From positions 36,133 to 100,132 of the forward strand of contig CAMSHF010000007.1 of assembly GCA_947058615.1 (NCBI GenBank): a stretch of DNA of 64,000 bases, given 5' to 3'. The position numbers were made by a program, and so were the translations under genes. The notes under the pieces were generated by a model. That model saw nothing but the letters and a program-made list of their open reading frames with translations, was not told where the DNA came from and did no database searches. Positions 38,093 to 46,794 of this stretch are shown here, in pieces. Each line of letters begins with the position of its first letter. Within the stretch, counting starts at the first letter, position 1. The DNA comes from an uncultured Rickettsiella sp. (GTDB lineage: Bacteria > Pseudomonadota > Gammaproteobacteria > Diplorickettsiales > Diplorickettsiaceae).

Positions 38093-39286
38093 ATGCGTAG
38101 TATTTCAATTATTGGTGCTGGACAAGCGGGACTACAACTAGGAATAGGGCTTTTAAAGCTTGGGTACAAGGTATCAATTTATACTCGTCAAACTGCTCAA
38201 GAGGTATTAAATGGGTTTATTTTATCAAGCCCTAGCATGTTTCATTCGGCTCTACAAAATGAACGCAACTTAGGTCTTAATTTTTGGGATAAAATATGTC
38301 CTGAGAATAAAACGGTAACCTATACCCTATCTAAACCAACTAAACCCGAAATAGCTATCAATTGGCGAGGGAAAACATCCCAATGCTATCAAGCTATTGA
38401 TCAGAGACTTAAATTTTCCCGTTGGATGGAAGAATTTACCCGATTAGGAGGTCAACTTATCGTTCAAACGGTTGGAACTCGAGATTTAAATCATATTATA
38501 CAACACCAAGATTTAACCATAGTTTCGGGTGGAAAAGGTGAAATTAGCCAATTATTCCCAATAGACAAAACCCGATCAAGCTTTAATAAAGTTCAGCGAG
38601 TACTTTGTTGCTTATATGTTAAAAACGTAGAGCGAATAACGAATAGTCAAGGAGTTAGAGCGAATGTCATTCCTACCATAGGTGAGTACTTCATCACTCC
38701 AGGTTTAACACTAACAGGTCCTTGTGAAATGATGTTATTTGAAGGATTTCCCGGGGGCCCTTTTGATTGTTGGAAAGATATTTTAAAACCTGATCAGCGT
38801 TTAGCAAAAGCATGTGAATTATTGAACAAATTTGTTCCCTGGGAAGCAGAATTATGCCATAAAGTTAAATTAACGGATGAGAAAGCCACTCTTCAGGGAA
38901 GCTATATCCCAATAGTCAGGAAACCAACATTTTGTTTATCACCTGGTAAACCCTTGTTAGGTCTAGGGGATTCTATTTTATTAAACGATCCCATTGGCGG
39001 CCAAGGGGCTAATAATGCCAATCACTCAGCTACTTTCTATCTGAATAAAATTAAAGAACATAAAAATCAATTATTTAATGAAAAATGGATGCAAGAAACT
39101 TTCGAAGATTATTGGAAACAATCTGCTCAATGGGCTACAAAATGGACTAATTTAATGTTACATCCAACAAAGTCATTTGCATCTTTACTTAAAGCAGCTA
39201 GCCTTCAACCTAATGTTGCGAATTGGCTAGCTGATGGATTTAATACCCCAGAAAAAATATTGGCCGAAATAGAATATAAAAAATGA
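38093..39286 (+). CDS. FAD-dependent monooxygenase of the styrene/indole monooxygenase (StyA) family
   Basis: 397 residues. The N-terminal FAD loop is IIGAGQAGLQLGIGLLKLG; the C-terminal GLGDSILLNDPIGGQGANNANHSATFYL matches the FAD-contacting region of StyA-like enzymes, as does the final WTNLMLHP-like stretch. StyA uses reduced FAD from a separate reductase to epoxidise styrene or indole; no reductase is visible here. It is seven bases upstream of a heme-oxygenase-fold enzyme and probably co-transcribed with it. Flanking by two MarR-like regulators suggests ligand-controlled expression. Actual substrate unknown. Confidence 0.82.
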   Translation: MRSISIIGAGQAGLQLGIGLLKLGYKVSIYTRQTAQEVLNGFILSSPSMFHSALQNERNLGLNFWDKICPENKTVTYTLSKPTKPEIAINWRGKTSQCYQAIDQRLKFSRWMEEFTRLGGQLIVQTVGTRDLNHIIQHQDLTIVSGGKGEISQLFPIDKTRSSFNKVQRVLCCLYVKNVERITNSQGVRANVIPTIGEYFITPGLTLTGPCEMMLFEGFPGGPFDCWKDILKPDQRLAKACELLNKFVPWEAELCHKVKLTDEKATLQGSYIPIVRKPTFCLSPGKPLLGLGDSILLNDPIGGQGANNANHSATFYLNKIKEHKNQLFNEKWMQETFEDYWKQSAQWATKWTNLMLHPTKSFASLLKAASLQPNVANWLADGFNTPEKILAEIEYKK

Positions 39287-39293
39287 AAAAACT

Positions 39294-39944
39294 ATGCTAA
39301 TTAACAATACTTCGTGGACTTTGGATAAATTATTAGAAAACAATAAAATTTTTGTTAGTGAATATACCAATAATAGACTTATGAAACTAATAAAAAGCGA
39401 TGATATGCAAGAAAAAAATACAAGAAAGCGTTTGCTAGATTGTATTCAAGTTTTTTCTGATTATTTTCAAAAAGTAGTGATGTTGCGTTATGTTTTTTGC
39501 GATAATTTTAAATTTTTGACGGTGGCTCAGTTACATTTAACTGAAGAATATGGTCATAATATTTCTTTGAAACAAGATCGAAATCATAGACCCTCCATTT
39601 GGGATCCTATATTGGAGTCAACCAGCTGCTGGTTTGCTTGGAAAATGCTTACTTTAGATGAAGAAGAAAAAACCGTTTTAGTGCACCTTGTTTTAGAGGC
39701 TAGTGCTCAGCTTTTTTTCACCCAGGCTCATCAAGTCATGGAAAAATATCAAGAAACTGAATATTTTAAGATTCATTTTGATGTAGATGAAGAACATGAA
39801 AAAATGGGCGTTAATCTTTTAAAAGAACTCAGTACTGAAAAATATCAGCGATTACAAAAAATACTTTGTCAAGGGTGGGATATTCTTAATACTGCCTGTA
39901 ATCAAATTGCGTTAATAACACAACAGAAATCTTTAAGAAAATAG
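39294..39944 (+). CDS. Heme-oxygenase-fold (HDO-like) metalloenzyme, unassigned
   Basis: 216 residues, all-helical. Candidate metal ligands are spaced as in heme-oxygenase-like diiron enzymes: E85-x-x-H88 (LTEEYGHN), E135 (VLEASAQ), H146 (QAHQ) and D165-x-x-H168 (VDEEHEK). Such enzymes use iron and O2 for N-oxygenation, desaturation or C-C cleavage of amino or fatty acids. The call is from motif spacing by eye; a TenA-like or PqqC-like non-metal relative is possible. It follows the StyA-like gene by seven bases, suggesting consecutive oxidation steps on one substrate. The 3' end overlaps the convergent XRE gene by 12 bases. Confidence 0.6.
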   Translation: MLINNTSWTLDKLLENNKIFVSEYTNNRLMKLIKSDDMQEKNTRKRLLDCIQVFSDYFQKVVMLRYVFCDNFKFLTVAQLHLTEEYGHNISLKQDRNHRPSIWDPILESTSCWFAWKMLTLDEEEKTVLVHLVLEASAQLFFTQAHQVMEKYQETEYFKIHFDVDEEHEKMGVNLLKELSTEKYQRLQKILCQGWDILNTACNQIALITQQKSLRK

Positions 39945-40295
39945 CAATTTACCAGTTTTAGATAAATAGGTTAAGCATTCAAAATGTTTTTCTATTTTTC
40001 TTTCTAAGTCTTTACGAGGAGAATAATCAATAGGGTTTCCTCTGCCTAGAAGTAGCCAAGTTATAGAGATGTTAAGCGCAATACAATATTGACTAATGTA
40101 ACTAGCACCAATTTTATGTCGCCCAATTTCATGTGAATTATAGGTACTTAATTTAAAGTTAAATTGCCTTACAAAAGCTAATCGAGAGCGATAACCACGT
40201 GCGATTCGAGCTATTTGCAATCGAGCTGCTATTTCATAAGTTTCTTTCTGCGGCGAAAGAAAATATTTATTCATCTGAAGCTTTTCATTTTCCAT
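39933..40295 (-). CDS. XRE-type helix-turn-helix regulator, phage-like
   Basis: 120 residues. Residues 18-85 (ETYEIAARLQIARIARGYRSRLAFVRQFNFKLSTYNSHEIGRHKIGASYISQYCIALNISITWLLLG) form a Cro/CI-type helix-turn-helix of the kind found in phage and island repressors. It begins 11 bases before the end of the upstream MarR-like copy 2, so it is translationally coupled to it. Copy 1 of the MarR-like gene has no such partner. Confidence 0.7.
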   Translation of the reverse strand: MENEKLQMNKYFLSPQKETYEIAARLQIARIARGYRSRLAFVRQFNFKLSTYNSHEIGRHKIGASYISQYCIALNISITWLLLGRGNPIDYSPRKDLERKIEKHFECLTYLSKTGKLLFS

Positions 40296-40809
40296 AGTAA
40301 GCTAATACTGCTCGGTCAGCTTCTTCGTAAAGAGCAATGAGTTCGGATAACACACTCGTAAACTGTTCTAGATTCAATTCTTTTTTCTTCTTAAAGAGCT
40401 CAATTAAAATATTTTGCCTGAGTGCAGTATAAGCATCTGTATTTTTAATACCTTCTTCAGTAATCTCATAAGAAAAGGCCTTCTTGTTATTTTTTTCATC
40501 CAATAGTTTTCGGATTAAGCCATGCTTAATTAGTTTTTGAATGCTGTAATTTATATTAAAAGCACTACCACTTCGATTCAATAAACGGGTTAATTCACTG
40601 ATAGTTTTAGGCCTATCTTTCATTCGAATAATGTGTAGAAGAGATAACTCACTTCCGGTTAGATCAGTTTGATTAGCAACCCTTTCACAGCCTTCCTGCC
40701 AACGGGTAAATCCATAAAAAACGCGCCAAAGCTGAAATTCAAAATCCGTTAATTTAGTTTCTTCTTCATTTTTTGCTAAATGCCAGGTCTTATCTACTAA
40801 ATTATTCAT
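40285..40809 (-). CDS. MarR-like winged-helix regulator (copy 2)
   Basis: 174 residues, nearly identical to the protein at 36074-36595. Differences include a one-residue insertion (LDEKNNKK versus VDENNKK), S/T, G/S, N/H, R/Q and a few changes in the last 40 residues. It is oriented opposite to copy 1 with about 100 bases of shared upstream sequence, so the two may be regulated by the same signal and bind the same operator. It is coupled to a downstream XRE-type regulator gene. Confidence 0.82.
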   Translation of the reverse strand: MNNLVDKTWHLAKNEEETKLTDFEFQLWRVFYGFTRWQEGCERVANQTDLTGSELSLLHIIRMKDRPKTISELTRLLNRSGSAFNINYSIQKLIKHGLIRKLLDEKNNKKAFSYEITEEGIKNTDAYTALRQNILIELFKKKKELNLEQFTSVLSELIALYEEADRAVLAYYGK

Positions 40810-40912
40810 AAAATCATTACAAGTGAAAGGAAGCCAGTCTAAATAGTTGGCTAAAAAATTATCTAATCGCTGTAATATAGAAAATCATTTCACAAATTAC
40901 AAGCACTTTATT
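40290..40912 (-). repeat. Long inverted repeat, right arm
   Basis: Reverse-complement partner of 35971-36593: the regulator gene plus about 100 bases of its upstream region, ending at GCACTTTATT (40903-40912). Recombination between the arms would invert the segment between them. Confidence 0.85.
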
Positions 40913-41530
40913 AGTAATTTACTTCATATTTTTAAAGATAAGAATTAACCCATAAGGAACGTGGCTCTATACTTCTTCCTCTTTAATCGATAGTGCCTCA
41001 TTTGTTATTACTAGTTGCTATCTAAATAGCCTATATCTTTCCGCATGATCCACTTATTTTAGAAGGTCAATGGAAAGACAACATCAAAAATTAAGGGGAA
41101 AAATTTAACAACCAAAAATTACCTCAGCCTGAGAAGTTATTCGGCATTCAATAGCAACACCTGGATTTACTTTGGAAATACCAAATTAAAAAAATAGTAA
41201 CGCCTATGGCTCTTTTAAAATCAAAGGAAATTTTACCTATTTTTAAAGAGGTCGATGCGCCAATGAATCATTGGGATAAATTTTCTAATCCAGAGAAATA
41301 AACTGTCATTTAGTGCCAGAAAACCATGAAGCTATGTTTTAAAAACACACGTTGAAACATTAGCAGCTTTAATGGATGAATATTTTAAAACAATTACATG
41401 CATATACTGATTCACTGCATCCAATGTACTTCGAATTCAAATCTTTAAGAACATAGTAGTTATTATTTTTAAAAAATTTATTTAAAATTTTATTAACAAA
41501 ATTCATTTTTAATTATCTATAATTTAAAAC
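40913..41530. other. Gene-free region with decayed coding remnants
   Basis: About 600 bases without an intact gene. On the plus strand, short stretches read like protein between frequent stops, for example KIVTPMALLKSKEILPIFKE and MNHWDKFSNPEK near 41180-41300, and ILKQLHAYTDSLHPMYFEF near 41385-41440. I take this as an old, decayed gene of unknown family. Confidence 0.35.
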
Positions 41531-42058
41531 TTATTTATTTGTAAATAATTTAATACCCTTTTTGTATCGAGCGATTTTTTCAAGATAATGCTGTGAATAT
41601 TTCTTTAAATCTCCTATTTGGCTTTCAGTCAATTTTGACTTAATTCTACCTGTACCAATTACAAGAGATCCATCAGGAATTTCTTGCTTTTCAAAGACCA
41701 ACGCATTGGCCCCTATTATACAATTTCTGCCGATAACTGCATTGGATAGCACGACAGCACCTATCGCAATAACAGAATTGTCGCCAATGCTTTTTCCGTG
41801 AAATACAGCATTGTGTCCAATCGTGACACCTTTACCTATCTTCATTGGACAATCCGGATCAGTATGCAAAACGGCTCCATCCTGAATATTTGTATTCTCT
41901 CCAATCTCAATAATCGCATTATCGGCACGGATAACAGCACTAGGAAGAATAATAACATTGTTATGAATAATCACTGTCCCAATAACAGCAGCGCTTTCGG
42001 CAATAAAATAATTATTACCTAACAGTTTTGGTACCTTTTCTTCGAAAGAATAAAGCAT
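41531..42058 (-). CDS. Gamma-carbonic-anhydrase-like / PaaY-like hexapeptide-repeat protein
   Basis: 175 residues with a left-handed beta-helix: ENTNIQDGAVLHTDPDCPMKIGKGVTIGHNAVFHGKSIGDNSVIAIGAVVLSNAVIGRNCIIGANALV. The histidines in HTD, IGHNAVFHG are the metal ligands of gamma-carbonic anhydrases and of the thioesterase PaaY. Either activity is possible. Because the neighbouring biosynthetic genes have no dedicated thioesterase, a PaaY-type acyl hydrolase role is worth considering, but that is inference. Confidence 0.8.
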   Translation of the reverse strand: MLYSFEEKVPKLLGNNYFIAESAAVIGTVIIHNNVIILPSAVIRADNAIIEIGENTNIQDGAVLHTDPDCPMKIGKGVTIGHNAVFHGKSIGDNSVIAIGAVVLSNAVIGRNCIIGANALVFEKQEIPDGSLVIGTGRIKSKLTESQIGDLKKYSQHYLEKIARYKKGIKLFTNK

Positions 42059-42448
42059 TTAAAAAACCCTCCCGCATATAGCGCTGCAACACAAATTTTT
42101 TTCAATCAAAAAACTTGACCAATTATTATCTAAATCTACAATAAAAAATTTAATAATTTGAGATTCAGAGCTTTTTTGATAAGAGAGCTACTTATCTATA
42201 AGTTAAGCTGGATGAGTAATTATATCATCCTATTTTTTCTATTTGGAAATTTAATTTTTAATCTTCTCATAATACTTAACAGCCGCTTCTGTAATGTTGG
42301 TTGCATTTTAGTAGTACTTTAGTAAAACTTAAGATTATACTTATATATTGTTTCTCAGAGATATTAGTAAAATATTTCAACATGGCAACTTCCCAATCAA
42401 CTAGGCATTCCTTAAAGCTATTATAATCTGAAAAATTGGTAAATAAAT
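42059..42448. other. Intergenic region
   Basis: 390 AT-rich bases between the hexapeptide-repeat gene and a divergent GNAT gene; it should hold both promoters. A small hairpin (GGATGA / TCATCC, 42210-42230) followed by TATTTTTTCT resembles a terminator on the plus strand, but no plus-strand gene lies upstream of it. Confidence 0.35.
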
Positions 42449-43126
42449 ATGAAGCAGATCGAACCAGAAATATTGACTTTTAGATCTTACCATGCTCCCG
42501 AAAGAAAGCAATTAAGAGGACTGTATAGTGTATTGCAGCCTTTTGATAAAAACTTACATGCACTCGCCTTATATAAGGCTTTTTCTCATGATAAAGACGG
42601 ATTAGATTGGACATATTTACCCTACGGCCCGTTTTATTCAGAATCATCATTTTTTAATTGGGTCGATATGAATTGCCTAACATCTGATCCACTTTTTTAT
42701 ACTGTCTGTATTGATGAAATTTTAAATCCAGTAGGGATGCTAAGTTTGCTAAAAATTGAACCTAACCATGGAAAAATTGAACTTGGCCACGTTCATTTTT
42801 CATTAGCATTACAACAAACAGCAGCTAGCACCGAGGCATTATATCTTATAATGAAATTTATTTTTGAAGAAATGGGCTACCGACGTTTGGAATGGAAATG
42901 TGATAATGCTAATGAGCGTTCAAAACGTTCTGCAATAAGACTAGGTTTTACCTTTGAAGGACTATTTAGACAACACTGGATTATTAAGTCCCGTAATCGT
43001 GATACGGCATGGTATTCAATAATCGATAAAGAATGGTTTGATATTAAGGTGAAACTTGAGAATTGGCTAGATCCGAATAACTTTAATAAAGATATGCGCC
43101 AAGTTAAAAAACTATCTGAATTTTGA
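42449..43126 (+). CDS. GNAT-family N-acetyltransferase, RimL-like
   Basis: 225 residues. YLPYGPFYSESSFFNWVDMN and MKFIFEEMGYRRLEWKCDNANERSKRSAIRLGFTFEGLFRQHWIIKSRNRDTAWYSIIDKEW are typical of a widespread GNAT subgroup that acetylates small amines or proteins. The acetyl-CoA loop region is weak, but the C-terminal RSKRSAIRLGF motif is strong. It converges with the biosynthetic operon that ends at 43178. It may modify or detoxify the metabolite; sequence alone does not show this. Confidence 0.8.
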   Translation: MKQIEPEILTFRSYHAPERKQLRGLYSVLQPFDKNLHALALYKAFSHDKDGLDWTYLPYGPFYSESSFFNWVDMNCLTSDPLFYTVCIDEILNPVGMLSLLKIEPNHGKIELGHVHFSLALQQTAASTEALYLIMKFIFEEMGYRRLEWKCDNANERSKRSAIRLGFTFEGLFRQHWIIKSRNRDTAWYSIIDKEWFDIKVKLENWLDPNNFNKDMRQVKKLSEF

Positions 43127-43177
43127 AATATAGAGGACTTCCATTCTATCGATGATTCATTGATATTCTTTTCTTTA

Positions 43178-44197
43178 TTAGCGTCGCTTTAATAATTCAG
43201 GTGTTTTTACTAACAGATTTATGAAATAGTAACTCGCTTTACTCCACTCAAAACTTGATTCAACAGGATTTTTTTTTGGATAACCACTAATATTTTTAAC
43301 ATACACATTATTACCTAAGATTAAAGTAGCATCAGGCCGACTTCCCTCAACATTTCCTCCCTCAGGTACCGCTAAATCGATAATTATTGATTTAGGCTTC
43401 ATCTCCGAAAGACTTTCATTTGGTATTAAAATAGGAGCAATCACTCCATTTGAAGAAGCGGCAGTAATAACAATATCAGCGTCTTTTATAATTTTTCTTA
43501 TATTTTCTTGTCGAGCGTTCAGTGGCGTTTCACGGCTTAAATAAACTGCATTGCCTCCCTTAAATGTAATTAAATCTGCTTTCTGTTGTTGACTGGTAAT
43601 AACTGTACAGTCCAACTTTCTTTTGACACATTCAGCGTAAGCCGCCTGTCCTACTTTACCATAACTTATGACTACCACTTTTTCTACAACGCGATTAATT
43701 TTTTTGACGGCATCTTCAATTGATAATCTACCAGCAAAGAAACTCATCTTTTTTAAAGCATCCATAGGTGTATTTGGAAGAAAATAAAATTGATCGAAAG
43801 AGTAGTAATTAATACCCCTATCATGGTATTCCTTGAGATGGTTTGAATTTCTCTCAAGTATATCTAATGATCCCACCATTTTGATACCTGGCGTAACTGC
43901 CAAATTTTCCAGTTTCTCTCGAACTCTGCTAGGACGCTTAACTCGAATAATAATATCAACATCTTTGAAGATTGAATGATAATATTCAATAGAATCTTTT
44001 GGTTGGACTTTACGAATTTGAGCACCAACTAATTCGTAAGATCTATTACTATAACCGGCCTCTTCGCCTGCCATATCTTCTACAAGAACAATAAAATTAT
44101 CTTGTATTAATTTATAAGCATCTGCAGGTACCAATGATACTCGCTTTTCCCCCTGTCGCGATTCTTTCACAATAAGAATTGTAGGGCGTGAATTCAA
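43178..44197 (-). CDS. Alanine dehydrogenase / transhydrogenase-alpha-like NAD(P) enzyme
   Basis: 339 residues. The N-terminal domain (TILIVKESRQGEKRVSLVPADA, then EDMAGEEAGYSNRSYELVGAQI) and the nucleotide-binding domain (VVVISYGKVGQAAYAECV, DLAVPEGGNVEGSRP) are those of the AlaDH/PNT family, which also includes N5-(carboxyethyl)ornithine synthase. It is shorter than AlaDH (about 370). A reductive amination or imine reduction on an amino acid building block is plausible. It lies 12 bases after the Fe(II) oxygenase gene and ends the leftward operon. Confidence 0.75.
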   Translation of the reverse strand: MNSRPTILIVKESRQGEKRVSLVPADAYKLIQDNFIVLVEDMAGEEAGYSNRSYELVGAQIRKVQPKDSIEYYHSIFKDVDIIIRVKRPSRVREKLENLAVTPGIKMVGSLDILERNSNHLKEYHDRGINYYSFDQFYFLPNTPMDALKKMSFFAGRLSIEDAVKKINRVVEKVVVISYGKVGQAAYAECVKRKLDCTVITSQQQKADLITFKGGNAVYLSRETPLNARQENIRKIIKDADIVITAASSNGVIAPILIPNESLSEMKPKSIIIDLAVPEGGNVEGSRPDATLILGNNVYVKNISGYPKKNPVESSFEWSKASYYFINLLVKTPELLKRR

Positions 44198-44209
44198 AAC
44201 TATTTCCTG

Positions 44210-45169
44210 CTATTTTTCATTGCTCATGATACTATTAATTTTATTTTCATAAGCTTTACCAGTATGAAATTCAATTCTAGCATCCTTAGCAGATTTTTCT
44301 GGATTAATACCTGGTATTAGTGGAATAACTGTTTCATAATTAGGTCGGTGTTTATATATAAGTGAAATTCGAGCATCCTCCGTGGATTCTAAAACCCGAT
44401 GTACAGGTGCCATATAATAATTATTTGTCCACCGCTCAAGATAATCACCTAATAGAACTAACAGAGTATTAGGCATATATGGAATTATCTTCCATTCACC
44501 TTGCAAACTTTGTACCATCAAACCTTCTTTATTTTGAGCAATAATTGCTAGTAAGCATAAATCTTTATGCGCAGACATGGCATAATTTTGGCAGGTTTTT
44601 TTATCAAGATTTTCTGCTGGATAATAATTCAAGCCTAATTGATGCATTGGTTGATTACAGTACGATTGGAAATAATTTCGTCCTAGATCAAAATTATTTT
44701 CAATAATTGTCAACACTTTTTCTGCAATTTTCTCCATAACACTAAAATATAACTGCGTATACATTTTGAAAATAGATTCATAAGAGAATAAATAATTTAA
44801 AAGCAATGTAGAAGATTTAATTTCTTTATCGTAAAAATAGCCAAATTTATATTGCTCACATAATTCAGGACAACCTGTCATTACACTTTTTTCTGTACCA
44901 ATACCACGGTAACCTAAATATTGATTTGAAGGTAAAGCTAGGTTTATTAATTTTTTACTTTTAGGGAGAGTAAAAAATCTAATTGCTTCAAAAAAAACAT
45001 TTTCAAAATTAAGCGCTTGGGTATCAAAATCTTCGATAAAGAAATAGCCATAATTTCTACATGAATAATGCAATTGTTCAGATCTTGTTAAGTGATCTAA
45101 ATTATTTATCTTGCAAGAAAATACATCTGAAAAATCACTAGTTGTCGATTCGTTAAGTAGATTAATAAT
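44210..45169 (-). CDS. Isopenicillin-N-synthase-family Fe(II) dioxygenase (possible ATT start)
   Basis: The jelly-roll motifs are clear: HKD (SAHKDLCLLAII), distal histidine in APVHRVLES and the R-x-S in DARISLIYKHRP, giving the 2-His-1-Asp iron site and cosubstrate arginine. The family acts on amino acids, peptides or alkaloids using 2-oxoglutarate or O2 alone. The first normal start codon (TTG at 45073) would cut off the family N-terminus. The frame is open 32 codons further and includes INNLDHLTRSEQLHYSCRNYGYFFI, which fits the family start. AGGAG lies six bases before an ATT at 45169, so I propose ATT initiation; about 319 residues, the normal length. Confidence 0.75.
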   Translation of the reverse strand: MINLLNESTTSDFSDVFSCKINNLDHLTRSEQLHYSCRNYGYFFIEDFDTQALNFENVFFEAIRFFTLPKSKKLINLALPSNQYLGYRGIGTEKSVMTGCPELCEQYKFGYFYDKEIKSSTLLLNYLFSYESIFKMYTQLYFSVMEKIAEKVLTIIENNFDLGRNYFQSYCNQPMHQLGLNYYPAENLDKKTCQNYAMSAHKDLCLLAIIAQNKEGLMVQSLQGEWKIIPYMPNTLLVLLGDYLERWTNNYYMAPVHRVLESTEDARISLIYKHRPNYETVIPLIPGINPEKSAKDARIEFHTGKAYENKINSIMSNEK

Positions 45170-45336
45170 GTGATACTCCTGATTGACAATGGTACTTATA
45201 TTATTGGAGACTTAGTTAGAGTCTATTGGCCATTTTACCCACTTGCGTTTATCAAAAGTGATTTTGTATGTATTAATACCAAACTAGTCATAGCTGCGTT
45301 ATAGCGTTTCAATGCAAAATACAGCCTTAAAAAAAA

Positions 45337-46380
45337 CTACACTACTTCCACAGCTAAAGAAGATTTATTATGTGTATACGAAAGCTTTTCAATAATTCCA
45401 TCAAAAAAATACTGGGACGAATTTAGCTTTAAAATCGCTCCCTCTGTTATCTTATTTGCAATATATGGATTTTTTTCTATCATTGGTACTACTATTTCTC
45501 GAAACCAACTGTTAGCATGTTCGCCATCAATAGTTGTATGTAAAATATGATAAGATAGAACGTCTTCTTTTATACCTAAACGTCGGCAACCTTCTATAAA
45601 AAATTTAAACCTTCTCGGGACGCAATATTCAGTTACCGCTAAGAAACCAATCGCAGACGCGTAATGTTCCCTATAAATCGCTAGCATTGCTGATAAATTA
45701 TCTGAAACTAGGGAAAATGGCAGCACTTTTTCTAATGTATATTCAGGAGTAATATTAAAATAGTGGTTTAATTTCGAAAACATAGTAGCATGTACATTAT
45801 TGAAATTACCATTGCCCATTTCATCCCAATAATTTTTAGCAAGCTCCATTTTCATTTGTATAGGAACTCCTATTTGGATCAATGCAAGCAAATCGTCAAA
45901 ACGAGGCACAGACTCTTGCGCAAGATAAAAGCGTAAATCCTCTTCTGTTGCCAATTTATTGAGAAATTCTGTGAAAAATTTATGATTATAAGAAGGGTGG
46001 TTAGATATCAACTGTTCTAGATAATCAACATACTCCCAAGCTGGTTTGGTAATATCCCATGCCTTTATTTCGGTTAAAAGTTTTTCTTTTATGAAAACTT
46101 GGAAATTTTGCTCAACTTTTGCGCGAAATTTGTAAAATTTTTTATTCCCAAATAGATTAGCTTTTTCTGCTAACTCAGAATTAAATTCATATTTGTAACA
46201 TTGAGATAACGATACTTGTATTGCCAAAAAAAAGTTTTCTTCGTTAAGCTTTACCAACTCATTATACGAAAAGTCATCCTGGCCAATTCCTGAAGCTAAC
46301 TCATCAATTTTATTGCGGATAAGAAGGGAGTCCATAGTACCTTTATTAAAGTTATTAGCATAATAATTAAATGGTATCAT
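45337..46380 (-). CDS. Iron-containing redox enzyme, heme-oxygenase-fold (HDO) family
   Basis: 347 residues. Candidate ligands match the HDO pattern: E187 and H197 (WDEMGNGNFNNVHATMF), E251 (VTEYCVPRR), H281 and D285-x-x-H288 (HTTIDGEHANSWF). The E-x-x-G...H and D-x-x-H pieces are those of DUF3865/iron-containing redox enzymes, relatives of UndA, BesC and the N-oxygenase domain of SznF. Likely an O2-dependent oxidation, desaturation or C-C cleavage of an amino or acyl substrate. It diverges from the carrier protein gene at 46539 and is first in a leftward set with the oxygenase and AlaDH/PNT genes. The exact start (46380 or 46335) is uncertain. Confidence 0.75.
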   Translation of the reverse strand: MIPFNYYANNFNKGTMDSLLIRNKIDELASGIGQDDFSYNELVKLNEENFFLAIQVSLSQCYKYEFNSELAEKANLFGNKKFYKFRAKVEQNFQVFIKEKLLTEIKAWDITKPAWEYVDYLEQLISNHPSYNHKFFTEFLNKLATEEDLRFYLAQESVPRFDDLLALIQIGVPIQMKMELAKNYWDEMGNGNFNNVHATMFSKLNHYFNITPEYTLEKVLPFSLVSDNLSAMLAIYREHYASAIGFLAVTEYCVPRRFKFFIEGCRRLGIKEDVLSYHILHTTIDGEHANSWFREIVVPMIEKNPYIANKITEGAILKLNSSQYFFDGIIEKLSYTHNKSSLAVEVV

Positions 46381-46538
46381 AATTTTTTAAGTTTTCAATC
46401 AATATTTGCTTATAAATATAAACACAGCTATGCATCCACATATAGATAATATTTTTTTACTAAGCTTGATGTATCATTTAAAATAACTCCTGTAAAATAT
46501 TAGGCGGTCCTAGTATCTGTAAAAAATTAAATCTCAAA

Positions 46539-46790
46539 ATGCATATAGAACAATCAGTCAAAAAAATTATAGCTGAAATCAAAAACATGGATTTAAGTTT
46601 TCTTAACTTTACCCACGATTCAAATTTTATTGAAGAAATAAATATAAATTCTTTTGAATTAGTTCAATTTATAGATAAATTAGAAATTATATTTGGTATA
46701 GATTTTGGAACTCAAGCAATGGATTTTAACTCCCTCAAATCTTGGTCGAAGCTATTGTCTAACATAGAAAGTAAAATTAATAAGGAATAA
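46539..46790 (+). CDS. Stand-alone acyl/peptidyl carrier protein (carrier 1)
   Basis: 83 residues. The phosphopantetheine site is Ser38 in ININSFELVQFIDKLEIIFGIDF, a variant of D-S-L/F-x-x-V/L. Size and predicted four-helix layout fit a free-standing carrier protein. It lies four bases upstream of an adenylation enzyme, so the natural reading is that the latter loads an amino acid onto it. Activation would be by the Sfp-type transferase at 51647. Confidence 0.82.
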   Translation: MHIEQSVKKIIAEIKNMDLSFLNFTHDSNFIEEININSFELVQFIDKLEIIFGIDFGTQAMDFNSLKSWSKLLSNIESKINKE

Positions 46791-46794
46791 TAGA

